Assembly: GCA_020722645.1 (NCBI GenBank)
Contig: DYKL01000001.1
Span: 1-50,723, forward strand
Origin: Acetofilamentum sp.
GTDB lineage: Bacteria; Bacteroidota; Bacteroidia; Bacteroidales; JAFGUD01
DNA: 50,723 nucleotides
Direction of reading: 5' to 3'
The notes beneath the pieces are model-generated. The model had not been told where the DNA came from and did not search any database. It saw nothing but the letters and a program-made list of their open reading frames with translations. Below, piece by piece: positions 42,584 to 50,723 of this stretch (position 1 is its first letter; each line of letters opens with the position of its first letter). Both the position numbers and the translations under genes were made by a program.

Positions 42584-43939
42584 AAAATTATCATCTTGAA
42601 ATTCATTTCCTGCAAGCCAACCTTTTGTTTTTGCTAAAAATTCAATATATGGGAAAAATTTTTCTTTACCAAATTTTAAATTCATATTAAAAGCCCCACC
42701 TAATGAAATTGTTTTATCACTAAAAAGTAAATTTGCAGGTTGTGCCCACACATTTGTTTGAAAAGAAGAACGAATTTTAAATTTATTTAGATTAAAATCA
42801 TAATCAATAAGTTCCAATTCAATTCCGGGCAATTTCATTCTTTGATTTTGATACAAATGTAATGTTGATATTAAATTGATTTTATCTTTTTGATAAAAAA
42901 AATGAAAACTTATATCATTGCCAAAAGAATTTAGCAAATGTCTGAAAGCAAAATTAATATAATATGTGTTTTGATTTTTTTCTATTGGAATTCTGTTTAT
43001 ACCAAATAACATTGGAGATACAAAATTTACAAATTGCAAAAAACCTTGATTTTTTAGATATTTTAATTGTTCATCAGTTAAGTCGGAAGGCTTTATATAC
43101 CTGTCAATCCCCACACCTGACTGATGAATACCTCTGTCTTGATATGGTTCAAAAGGATCGTACAAATCATAAACCCAAGCTGTAAAGTCCAAGCCAGTAA
43201 AATCTCTTATTTTAATATTTAAACCATCTTCAATATTAATTTCATTAGTTGTAATTTCAGCATTTTCAGTATGACAAAACCAAACATAATAAAAAGAATT
43301 AATTGCCCACATCAAAGTGTAAGCAAAATAAGGCAAACTTTGATTGTAAAAAAAATTGTATGAATTCAATTTATATGCAAGCATGTATTCACCTTCTATG
43401 CCAGCCGAATGAAGTCTGACAAAATCTACTGGGTTTTGTGACTTAAATCTGATTAAATCTTCGTCTGTTACATTATTAACACTGATAAGTTCACTAAAAA
43501 GAGAAATATCATTAACCTGATTGTAGCTTCTGGTAAAATTATTTGTAAGGACAGCCCGATGGAACTCTTCGTGCAACCATGCATCTCCGAGTGGTATATA
43601 TGTAGAAAGAAGTTCTGCGGTAACAAAAATAGTCGTTTCGGTTAAATAATTTACAAATTCATTATTGAACCAATTAATTTTCAGTTTTGATAAACCAAAA
43701 TTTAATGAATTGTAAAAAGCAGCAGACCATGATATTGATTGATGCATACTTGGAGAATTATATGCTTTTAAAAAATCATACATTTTTAATGTAGATGTTG
43801 AATTGCTATATGTTTTAGCTGAATTATAAGAGTATTTGTAATCAAATAAATCAAAATCCAAAACTAACTTAGAATTTATCTGAGCAAACAAAGTATAAAC
43901 ATTTAACAACCAGATAACTAAAAAAACAAATTTTTTCAT
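42548..43939 (-). CDS. secreted protein with HEEFH motif and C-terminal barrel
   Basis: The ATG at 43939 gives a clean signal peptide (MKKFVFLVIW...LFAQ); the ATG at 43969 adds ten polar residues before it and is rejected. The 463-residue protein holds AWLHEEFHRA near 121-130, matching the HExxH zinc-protease signature (H123, E124, H127). Segments of alternating hydrophobic/aromatic strands fill the second half, ending FGMSWYLF like an outer-membrane barrel. A third zinc ligand is not certain. I cannot place it in a named family. It could be an outer-membrane metallopeptidase or a structural protein. Confidence 0.7.
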   Translation of the reverse strand: MKKFVFLVIWLLNVYTLFAQINSKLVLDFDLFDYKYSYNSAKTYSNSTSTLKMYDFLKAYNSPSMHQSISWSAAFYNSLNFGLSKLKINWFNNEFVNYLTETTIFVTAELLSTYIPLGDAWLHEEFHRAVLTNNFTRSYNQVNDISLFSELISVNNVTDEDLIRFKSQNPVDFVRLHSAGIEGEYMLAYKLNSYNFFYNQSLPYFAYTLMWAINSFYYVWFCHTENAEITTNEINIEDGLNIKIRDFTGLDFTAWVYDLYDPFEPYQDRGIHQSGVGIDRYIKPSDLTDEQLKYLKNQGFLQFVNFVSPMLFGINRIPIEKNQNTYYINFAFRHLLNSFGNDISFHFFYQKDKINLISTLHLYQNQRMKLPGIELELIDYDFNLNKFKIRSSFQTNVWAQPANLLFSDKTISLGGAFNMNLKFGKEKFFPYIEFLAKTKGWLAGNEFQDDNFSIRFGMSWYLF

Positions 43940-43961
43940 AATAATTTTTTTTTTAAAAACA

Positions 43962-43993
43962 TTTGGCAAAATAAAAAAAAGTAACTAATTTTG
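43962..43993 (+). promoter_or_regulatory. Promoter of tRNA-Phe
   Basis: TTTG (43962-43965), 20-base spacer, TAATTTTG (43986-43993): a full Bacteroidota -33/-7 promoter, 18 bases before the tRNA. The clearest promoter in the window. Confidence 0.75.
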
Positions 43994-44011
43994 CAAAACA
44001 AATTTTTTAAA

Positions 44012-44084
44012 GGCGCCATAGCTCAGTTGGTAGAGCAGTGGACTGAAAATCCATGTGTCCCCGGTTCAAATCCAGGTGGTGCCA
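44012..44084 (+). tRNA. tRNA-Phe (anticodon GAA)
   Basis: A 73-base cloverleaf: acceptor GGCGCCA with TGGTGCC (one G-T pair), D arm GCTC..GAGC, anticodon stem GTGGA/TCCAT with loop CTGAAAA (anticodon GAA), five-base variable loop, and T arm CCCGG-TTCAAAT-CCAGG. The T stem has one C-A mismatch (positions 51-63). CCA is not encoded. It has its own promoter and terminator and no neighbouring tRNA. Confidence 0.95.
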
Positions 44085-44090
44085 CAAAAT

Positions 44091-44118
44091 AACGACTCTA
44101 ATCTGAGTCGTTTTTTTT
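44091..44118 (+). terminator. Intrinsic terminator of tRNA-Phe
   Basis: AACGACTC (44091-44098) pairs with GAGTCGTT (44105-44112), followed by a run of T to 44118. Confidence 0.9.
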
Positions 44119-44133
44119 ATATTTACTATATAA

Positions 44134-44284
44134 CAATAATTCGTTAATTTTTCAATTAGTGTCATCCTGATTGATAACGAAGGAAGCAAATTATTGATTT
44201 TCAATTATTTACCAATTTGTTACTCGCATAAACATAATTCGCTGAATATTAACAAATTACCATGAAATATGCCGAACTATTGAT
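44134..44284. repeat. A+T-rich fold-back repeat (copy 3) with nested insertion
   Basis: Nearly identical in plan to copy 1: CAATAATTCGTTAATTTTTC at the left and AATATTAACAAATTAC to AACTATTGAT at the right. Its left arm is interrupted after AATTAG by about 25 bases (44160-44184) containing GTCATCCTGA and GAAGGA. It occupies most of the 316-base gap between the tRNA and the SPOR gene. Confidence 0.8.
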
Positions 44285-44344
44285 ATAAAAAACTCACCAA
44301 AATTAAAAAAATTACTTTAAATAATGAATAAAAGTTTGTGAATA

Positions 44345-44376
44345 TTTGGATATTATATTTTTTTGTTTTATAATTG
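44345..44376 (+). promoter_or_regulatory. Putative promoter of the SPOR gene
   Basis: TTTG (44345-44348), 20-base spacer, TATAATTG (44369-44376), one mismatch to TAnnTTTG. Start near 44383, which supports the GTG at 44401 as first codon. Confidence 0.45.
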
Positions 44377-44400
44377 TACAAAATTTTAAATTACAGGGCA

Positions 44401-45456
44401 GTGAAAACACAAATTTTAATCAAATCTTTACTATTTTCAAATCAAACATTCTCAATTTCGGGTCTTGGAAGTTTTTTATCCGAATACAAAAGTGCCGAAA
44501 TTGACGAAAAATCAGGCGAAATTAAACCACCAACAAAAAAAATCATTTTTGACACTTCAAAAAAAGATGATGATGGTGTTCTGAAAGAAGCATTGAAAAA
44601 AATGGGACTGTCAGAAGAAGACGCTCAAAAAGAAATTGACTTGTTAAAAGAAAATATTCTCAAAAAATTTGAAGCTAAAGAAAAATATGAAATTCCAGAA
44701 GTTGGTTTTCTTGCTTCTGACGATAAAGGTGATATAACTTTTAACACAACTACAAATGCTTCTTTATTACCTGAAAACATAGGCTTAAATGCTGTTAGTT
44801 TTAATCAGGAAGAATTAACAAAACACCCTTATACAAAAGAAAAGAAGACAAAAGAAAAAGAACAGCCTGTCGAAATAAAAAAACCGATTGAAGTTAAAAA
44901 ACCAATTGAAGTTAAAGAAAAACAAGTTAAACCCAAAAAAGAAAAAAAAGGAAACAAAAAACTTGTTAAATCTTTATTTTTTATTTTACCCATTTTAATA
45001 GTCTTTGCATTAGTTTACTGGTTTAGAGAACCAATTTTAAATTTTGGTAAAGATTTATTTGCCGGTAAAGATAAAAAAGATGATAATCAGAACATTTCGC
45101 AAGTTGATACCAACAAAACAAATAACAATAACAATACTAATCTAAACAATGAGTTTGGAAACGATGTTGAGTACAGAAAAATATTAGACGCTAAAATTCC
45201 TCAAACTTATGAAGTTAAATTAGGAAATGAGTACAAAAAATTTTACATAATTGTAGGTAGTTTTACAATTAAAGAAAACGCTGACATACTAATCAAAGAC
45301 CTTAAAAAACAAGGTTATTCACCTACGATATTGAACAATAATCAATATTTTAGAGTTGCAATCGTTGGTAACGACACAGCTGACAATATAATTCAAGAAC
45401 ACAATAAACTAAAGAATCAATATGGAACAAATATGTGGCTCTTAATCAATAGATAA
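44401..45456 (+). CDS. HU-CCDC81 and SPOR domain protein
   Basis: Single-pass membrane protein of 351 residues. It has an N-terminal HU/IHF-like CCDC81 region (about 1-130, LSISGLGSF-like start), a Lys/Glu/Pro linker with a repeated PIEVKKPIEVK unit, a helix (about 195-213), an Asn-rich tether, and a C-terminal SPOR domain (about 270-351, FYIIVGSF..ADILIKDLKKQGY). SPOR domains bind denuded peptidoglycan at division sites. The frame extends to a TTG at 44374, but that overlaps the likely -7 box; GTG 44401 is preferred. Confidence 0.82.
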   Translation: MKTQILIKSLLFSNQTFSISGLGSFLSEYKSAEIDEKSGEIKPPTKKIIFDTSKKDDDGVLKEALKKMGLSEEDAQKEIDLLKENILKKFEAKEKYEIPEVGFLASDDKGDITFNTTTNASLLPENIGLNAVSFNQEELTKHPYTKEKKTKEKEQPVEIKKPIEVKKPIEVKEKQVKPKKEKKGNKKLVKSLFFILPILIVFALVYWFREPILNFGKDLFAGKDKKDDNQNISQVDTNKTNNNNNTNLNNEFGNDVEYRKILDAKIPQTYEVKLGNEYKKFYIIVGSFTIKENADILIKDLKKQGYSPTILNNNQYFRVAIVGNDTADNIIQEHNKLKNQYGTNMWLLINR

Positions 45457-45460
45457 ATCA

Positions 45461-46474
45461 ATGAAAACAAAAGCAAAATATTTTGTTCAATTAGAAAATA
45501 AATTAGTAAAATGCACTCTATGTCCTCACGAGTGCATTTTATCTTTAAATAAATATGGTATATGCCGAACCCGTAAAAACATTGACGGAGAGTTGTTTAC
45601 ATTAGCATATTCTAATCCATGTGCCGTCAACATTGACCCCATTGAAAAAAAACCTCTTTTTCATTTTTTACCCGGCACTCAGACTTTTTCTATTGCTACA
45701 GCAGGTTGCAATTTAGCTTGCTTAAATTGTCAAAACCACACAATTTCGCAGGTATCTCCCGAACAAACAGATAATTACAACTTAATACCTCAACAAGTTG
45801 TAGAATCAACAATAAAAAACAATTGTCAATCAATTTCTTATACTTACACAGACCCCGTAGCCTTTTATGAATATACATTAGACACAGCAAAAATTGCAAA
45901 AAAAAACAATATAAAAAATGTAATTGTTAGTGCAGGTTACATTAATCAAGAACCATTACTTGAACTTATACCTTATATAGATGCAGCTAATATTGATTTA
46001 AAAAACTTCTGCAATAATACATATAAAAAAATTAACCATGCAACATTAGAACCAATATTAAACACACTTAAAACACTAAAAAAATATAATGTTTGGTTAG
46101 AAATTACATATCTTCTCATACCGGATATAAACTCATCTAATCAAATGCTTAATGATGTTTGTAAATGGCTTAAAGAAAACAATCTTTCTGATGTTCCACT
46201 GCATTTTAGCAGATTTTATCCAACATATAAATTGAATAATATTTCGCCCACAAGCCTTGATTTGTTAAAAAAAGCGTTCAATATTGCTAAAAATAACAAT
46301 ATAAAATATGTTTACATAGGAAACGTTGCCGGAACGAATTTTGAGAATACAATTTGCCCTAATTGTAACAGAACTATAATTGAAAGGATTGGTTTTAAAG
46401 TAAAAACTAATAATATTTCAAATTCAAAATGTAAATTTTGCGAATGCATAATAGATGGCATTTGGGATAATTAA
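45461..46474 (+). CDS. amrS: AmmeMemoRadiSam system radical SAM enzyme
   Basis: Radical SAM protein of 337 residues with the cluster motif CNLACLNC (C83, C87, C90), preceded by a cysteine-rich N-terminus (CTLCPHEC, GICR). It ends with two CxxC pairs (CPNC, CKFC) that may bind zinc or an extra cluster. The N-terminal SNPCAVNIDPIEKKPLFHFLPG is characteristic of AmrS. Family members normally accompany Memo and AMMECR1 domain proteins; neither is in the window. It follows the SPOR gene by 4 bases and precedes DUF6427 by 8. Confidence 0.93.
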   Translation: MKTKAKYFVQLENKLVKCTLCPHECILSLNKYGICRTRKNIDGELFTLAYSNPCAVNIDPIEKKPLFHFLPGTQTFSIATAGCNLACLNCQNHTISQVSPEQTDNYNLIPQQVVESTIKNNCQSISYTYTDPVAFYEYTLDTAKIAKKNNIKNVIVSAGYINQEPLLELIPYIDAANIDLKNFCNNTYKKINHATLEPILNTLKTLKKYNVWLEITYLLIPDINSSNQMLNDVCKWLKENNLSDVPLHFSRFYPTYKLNNISPTSLDLLKKAFNIAKNNNIKYVYIGNVAGTNFENTICPNCNRTIIERIGFKVKTNNISNSKCKFCECIIDGIWDN

Positions 46475-46482
46475 AAAAGAAA

Positions 46483-47472
46483 ATGTTAAAAAACTTTCAG
46501 AAATACACATTCAGCAGTATTATTATTACAGTTATTATCTCAATAATAATTCTGTTTTCCACTTATATTATAAAACCACAAATAAATAACGATATATATA
46601 CCACACCTTTTTATAATTTTATTTTCAGATGGTTTAATAATTCAAAAAATTGGCTGATTCTTGCAGGAATATTCTTAATTATGATTCAAGCAACTTTTTT
46701 GGCTCTATATACAAATAAAGACAAATTGTTTGGAGTTAATACTTTTGTTGTAGCAATTTTATTTATTGTTTTAAATTCACACCCATCTTTACATTACTTT
46801 TCTCCGGTTTTAATTTCTAATACTATAATTATTGTTTCATTAGGCACATTTTTCAAAACTGTCAAAGAAAAAAAATCAACAAATGAATTTTTAAAAATCT
46901 CAATTTTACTGGCAATTGCATCATTATTTTACTTCCAGTATATTCTTATTATTATGTTTGCGATTGTTTCAATATTTATAATAAGATCAAAACCTACCAA
47001 AGAAATTTTTTCTGTTATTTTTGGATTTATTTTGGTTTACGTCTTTTTTTATGAATCATATTTTTTGATAAACGGAACATGGTTCAGTTTCAATCCATTT
47101 TTTGAAAGTATTTCGATTAAAACATTAAAATTAGATAACACAGCCATATTTATTGGATTTGGAATATTTATTCTTCTTACATTCGTAATAGCAAACAACC
47201 ACATTCTTCAGAAAATAGCAACTAAGGAAATTGAAAAAAGGACTATTTTTCAGCTTTTATTCTCATTATTTGTCTTTTTCACAATTTCATATGTTGCAAT
47301 TCCAAATGTATCTTTTAACTTTTTAAACTCTTTAAGCATACCTGTCTCTATACTTTTCGGGGATTATGTATCTAATCTGAAACTAAAAAAAATCAATAAA
47401 ATTTATTTTATATTATTAATTTTTTCTTCTTTGGCATTTATAACAGAATTTATTTTAAACAAACTATTTTAA
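46483..47472 (+). CDS. DUF6427-like membrane protein
   Basis: Polytopic inner-membrane protein of 329 residues with about nine helices and very few charged residues. Length and layout, with a C-terminal pair of Lys-rich loops, fit the Bacteroidota family DUF6427, of unknown function. Third gene of a SPOR-amrS-DUF6427 run. Its end overlaps the convergent gene by 9 bases. Confidence 0.72.
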   Translation: MLKNFQKYTFSSIIITVIISIIILFSTYIIKPQINNDIYTTPFYNFIFRWFNNSKNWLILAGIFLIMIQATFLALYTNKDKLFGVNTFVVAILFIVLNSHPSLHYFSPVLISNTIIIVSLGTFFKTVKEKKSTNEFLKISILLAIASLFYFQYILIIMFAIVSIFIIRSKPTKEIFSVIFGFILVYVFFYESYFLINGTWFSFNPFFESISIKTLKLDNTAIFIGFGIFILLTFVIANNHILQKIATKEIEKRTIFQLLFSLFVFFTISYVAIPNVSFNFLNSLSIPVSILFGDYVSNLKLKKINKIYFILLIFSSLAFITEFILNKLF

Positions 47473-47931
47473 AGATTTAATTTTCAGCAAAGTATTAAAT
47501 TCTTTTTTTAATTCCTCGATTTGATTTTTTGATAAAAGAGACAAACTTACGGGAGGGTATGTTCCTGATTTCTTACCTTTTTTGATATGTAAAATTAAAT
47601 TTTTGTTAAAACCTTTAAAGGAATCTTTAATTTCGTATTTGTCAAATTCATCTAGTTGTATTTCATAAGCTTTAAATTTAGATAAAAAAGGATGTGGATT
47701 AAAAAACCTGATTACAAAACTTTTGTATTTTGTTTCAAATGAAAAATAGTATGGCTTTTTAAAAAAGAAAAAAATATAAATAAAAATCAAAACAATTCCA
47801 ATAATCAATAATATTATATTATAGTCAACAGGGTTTGAAAAATAAAACACCAGACTTACTACGAAAGAAATTATCAACAAAGGAAAAATTAAACGGTATG
47901 GAGCTGCTTTTTTAAAATTTTCGATTTTCAT
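47464..47931 (-). CDS. small membrane protein of unknown function
   Basis: Protein of 155 residues: two membrane helices (about 14-31 and 38-58), then a basic, beta-rich cytoplasmic domain (about 60-130) of PH-like appearance and a short amphipathic helix. No named family recognised. Single gene on this strand. The 170 bases upstream (47932-48101) hold nothing I can identify. Confidence 0.65.
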   Translation of the reverse strand: MKIENFKKAAPYRLIFPLLIISFVVSLVFYFSNPVDYNIILLIIGIVLIFIYIFFFFKKPYYFSFETKYKSFVIRFFNPHPFLSKFKAYEIQLDEFDKYEIKDSFKGFNKNLILHIKKGKKSGTYPPVSLSLLSKNQIEELKKEFNTLLKIKSLK

Positions 47932-48101
47932 ATTGAGTTTTATTTATGAAAAAACACAAAAAACAAATTTTGACTTTAACTTTTTAAAAGAAAATACAAA
48001 AGTAAATCATTTTAAGTTCTTTTAAAAATTACTTTGAAATTGATAAATTTTTAAAAAAAAAATCACTAAAAAATTCGTTTTTACTGAAATAATAGAACAA
48101 A

Positions 48102-49588
48102 CTATTCCAATTTGACTATTTTGAAAACTTTCACATTGTTTTTGGTCTTAATATTCAAAAATTAAACCGAATTCTGAAAGTTTGACAAATCTAAACTATT
48201 TTTAGTACTAAAATTATCGGAATGAAATATTAAACAACCATTTATATCATAAATTATTAAATTTACCACATCAACAGGCTCCCCATCTTCTGATGCTTGA
48301 ATTGTTATCAAATTGTTTGTTGGATTAGGATATGTAATTATTTCGCAATAGGTTGTTTCGTTAATAAAAGTACTATTATTAAAATTAGTGTAAAGATATG
48401 CCGAGCCTGAATTATTCCCGAAAATATCATCTGAATGAGCTCCGACCATTAAAACATTGTCATATATATTGACAGATATCCCAAAATTATCACCTGCGCT
48501 TGCATCAGAAGACACTATTTTGTAATAATACTGCCATGAGTTGCCAATAAATCTATAAATATATACAGCTCCGGTTGATGGTCTTTGACTATTATCGCCT
48601 CTACAACCTATGGCTAAAAATTTCCTGAAATACATATATCATGTCCAAAATTCTTATCATTAAATTTTTCGTCAAATGGTTTAATTTTTTGAAAAAAAGT
48701 CCAATTTTCATTTTCTTTTCGATAAATATAAACTGCTCCACAATTCAAATAACCATCAGTATCATGTGTATATGCACCAATTGCGATAAAATCACCGTAA
48801 ATTGAGGCAGTCCAACCAAATCTATCATCATCACTTCCATCTTCATGGTATAAAAAATCAGTCATAACCCATTGACCATTATTGCGTTCATAAACATAGG
48901 CGGTTACGGAACTTATGTTATTATATTTTCATCCAGAAGCAGTAACTAAAAGAGTAGAATCAATAATATTAACTTTGGTACCAAAATATTCATTACTTTG
49001 TGAGTTGGGTGGATATAAAACTTGGTTTTCAACCTATTGATTGTCTTGTTTCTCAAAACAATAAACAGCACCACTATGATAACTTGCATTATTACAATAT
49101 ATAGCACCTGATACTGCAAAATTTTCAGGAAAATCTATTGATTTACCAAAACTGGCGTTTGAATAATTTGTTTCAGGAAATATTTCACTATACAAAACCC
49201 ACGATCCATTGGATCTGTTGAACTAATATAATTCACCATCTCCTGTGTAGTACTGAAAAGCTCCAACATACAAATTATTTTCAACCAAACTAAGTTCTTC
49301 GCCGAAAAAATTATCATCTATACCGTTTGGATGCATAATAATTTCGTCAAAAGTCCAATTTTCTCCACTATTTTTAAAAATATAAATAGCCCCATGCTCA
49401 ACACCATAATTATTAGAATATTTTTTGGATCCAATAAACATATCTTTACCGTTCATTAATAAGGCTCTGACAAAATAATCATCATCGCTACCAAATGGTG
49501 GTACTATTTTTATCTCTTGAACTCTATTTTGTGTAAATAAATTTAAAGAGATAAAAAATAAAAACAAAATGTAAATAAACTTTTACAT
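48102..49588 (-). pseudogene. decayed FG-GAP repeat protein with T9SS sorting domain
   Basis: One reading frame can be followed from ATG 49586-49588 to TAG 48102-48104: signal peptide, beta-propeller FG-GAP-type repeats (GAVYIYR..., FIAIGAYTHD, LMVGAHSDD), and a C-terminal type IX secretion domain (ITYPNPTNN...VKVFKIVKLE). It carries six lesions: TAA as codon 2 (49583-49585), TAG at 49223, TAG at 49034, TGA at 48929, a one-base loss in the A run at 48615-48619, and TAA at 48162-48164. All three stop codons occur, so recoding is unlikely. It was once a surface or secreted cargo protein. Confidence 0.9.
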
Positions 49589-49675
49589 TTTTTTTAAAAA
49601 TTAATAAAAAAATATCTTAAATTACAAACTGTGAGAATCTATAAAATTGTTAATGAACTTTTGGTTAATAAATCG

Positions 49676-50461
49676 TCAAATTTGGTCAGTTAATTCATAA
49701 TTCAATTTTTTTAGTAAATCAGAATTTTCTTTTAAAAATTCTTTATATGAATCATCATCAAAATAATTTTTATAATCACCAATTATGCCTTTTCTAGCAG
49801 AGACACTAGTAGTTTTGCGACCTTTTAGTAGATTGAATAATTTTCTGATTTTTCTATTTTTAAATTTATATTTTTTTAATCTTATATCAATTATTTTATT
49901 TTTTAATTTTAATTCAAATTTATTTGCAATATCTTGAATAGTCTTTTCGTAATTAAGATTTAAGTCTTCATATTTTAGAAAAAGTATTTTGTTAGAATAA
50001 ATACTTCTCTCCCATGATTCAATGTGAAACTTCCAAAATTGTATACGATTATATTCTTCTGAAGTTTTATCAAAATTGTGTTTTGTCATTAAAAATTCTT
50101 TAAACGAAATAACTTTTATCTTTTCGTCAAATTTTTTCATAAATTCAAAAAGGGAAACCATCACATCTAAACCATTTCTATACACATAGATAATATTTGA
50201 GTTGAAAAACAAAAGATTGATTTTGTTTCTAAAATCTTGGTTTTCAATATATATATCGAATTGAGGCAAATAATGGGTTTTTATTAAAACGGGTATTTTT
50301 TTTTTGTTAAAATATTCAATTTTTTCTAATGCTAACTTGTAGTTTTCATTTAAAACAATCAATTTTTTTTTATTAAAACCTTGGACATTATTTATTAATG
50401 TATCTAAAGTTAAATGAGTACCCGATCTTCTATGGGTAACAATTATTAGATTTTTATTCAT
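49676..50461 (-). CDS. sulfotransferase domain protein
   Basis: Protein of 261 residues of the cytosolic-type sulfotransferase family: PAPS loop THRRSGTHLTLDTL (9-22), 3'-phosphate site IYVYRNGLDVMVSL (about 90-103) and the C-terminal RKGIIGDYKNYF (about 222-233), matching the RKGxxGDWK signature. It is unlike the sulfotransferase at 30753 in all but the core. No signal peptide. It stands alone beside a pseudogene, so the acceptor is unknown. Confidence 0.85.
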   Translation of the reverse strand: MNKNLIIVTHRRSGTHLTLDTLINNVQGFNKKKLIVLNENYKLALEKIEYFNKKKIPVLIKTHYLPQFDIYIENQDFRNKINLLFFNSNIIYVYRNGLDVMVSLFEFMKKFDEKIKVISFKEFLMTKHNFDKTSEEYNRIQFWKFHIESWERSIYSNKILFLKYEDLNLNYEKTIQDIANKFELKLKNKIIDIRLKKYKFKNRKIRKLFNLLKGRKTTSVSARKGIIGDYKNYFDDDSYKEFLKENSDLLKKLNYELTDQI

Positions 50462-50484
50462 TTTTATGTGTTTTGAATAATTGA

Positions 50485-50492
50485 CAAAACTA
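50485..50492 (-). promoter_or_regulatory. Putative -7 box of the sulfotransferase gene
   Basis: On the minus strand TAGTTTTG matches TAnnTTTG, 24 bases before the ATG; a TTTC near 50512-50515 is a weak -33. Confidence 0.4.
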
Positions 50493-50634
50493 ATTAATTA
50501 TTTAGATTCTTGAAAAGAATTTTGTGTCTTAAAAATTTATAAATAAAACAAAAAATATGTGAAGATTTAGTTATCAAAAACATATTTATTAACCAATATT
50601 ATTCATAATTAATACTGTCGCTTAAAAATAACTA

Positions 50635-50666
50635 CAAATTTGGGTTTTAACGAAGACCCAAATTTG
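50635..50666. repeat. Inverted repeat near the right edge
   Basis: CAAATTTGGGT (50635-50645) and ACCCAAATTTG (50656-50666) form a perfect 11-bp stem with a ten-base loop. The arm shares CAAATTTGGG with the palindrome at 36321-36342. No ORF is visible in 50493-50723, and the sequence is cut by the window edge. Confidence 0.75.
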
Positions 50667-50723
50667 AGTTATTCAAACGGAACTTACTTACAACTTTTCA
50701 GGTTTTACAGGCGATAGCTAAGA

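Noticed and set aside
44007..44204. Minus-strand frame of 65 codons across the tRNA and repeat
   Set aside because: Overlaps tRNA-Phe, its terminator and a fold-back repeat; not a plausible protein.
48102..49588. Stop-codon recoding in the FG-GAP gene
   Set aside because: TAA, TAG and TGA all occur in frame together with a frameshift, while neighbouring genes use all three normally as stops or avoid them; decay explains this better.

Overview
The window is a strongly A+T-rich stretch of a Bacteroidota chromosome, most likely an uncultured Bacteroidales/Marinilabiliales-type bacterium. Evidence: TTTG/TAnnTTTG promoters, almost no Shine-Dalgarno sequences, families largely confined to the phylum (DUF6029, DUF4271, DUF4837, DUF4919, DUF6427, HU-CCDC81/SPOR), an RprXY-like two-component pair, and a type IX secretion sorting domain in a decayed gene. 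No phage, insertion sequence transposase, CRISPR array or rRNA is seen; the only tRNA is tRNA-Phe.

Layout. 1-7 kb: polA, then a minus-strand envelope cluster (TlpA-like thioredoxin, DUF6029 barrel, Omp28-like lipoprotein, exosortase). 7-12 kb: dtd, then DUF177-rpmF-fabH-accB-accC-bactofilin-atpZ, the ribosomal protein/fatty-acid initiation cluster, interrupted between fabH and accB by a structured insert. 12-22 kb: an orphan lipoprotein/secreted-protein pair, a glycosyltransferase, panD, panC, a deacetylase, maf, a TPR protein, purN, DUF4837, rseP. 22-26 kb: guaD, an S41 protease, an unknown exported protein, a SiaC-like phosphoprotein, radC.

26-33 kb is a surface-glycan block: a FemAB-like protein and a Wzx flippase run rightward from radC and meet a tightly overlapping leftward chain of rnpA, deacetylase, sulfotransferase, a second FemAB-like paralogue and a glutaminase-dead asparagine-synthase-like protein. 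It is anchored in the housekeeping set folK-DUF4271-hemD-rnpA. FemAB-like protein, Asn-synthase-like amidotransferase and deacetylase are the accessory trio known from exosortase-linked exopolysaccharide loci, and an exosortase gene lies at the left of the window. 35-41 kb: an RprXY-like two-component system with rfbB, a Crp/Fnr regulator divergent from osmC, and an acidic coiled-coil outer-membrane protein. 41-50.7 kb: unknown envelope proteins (one a barrel with an HEEFH motif), tRNA-Phe, a SPOR protein, amrS, DUF6427, a heavily decayed FG-GAP/T9SS gene and a second sulfotransferase.

The most distinctive unexplained content is non-coding. At least two families of small fold-back elements sit between genes. 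One has an outer stem enclosing two hairpins (6714-6840, 36052-36183), with different bases but the same fold. The other is A+T-rich with inverted arms (about 14671-14807, 21771-21925, 44134-44284). They separate genes that usually travel together (fabH/accB, panC/panD, sensor kinase/response regulator).
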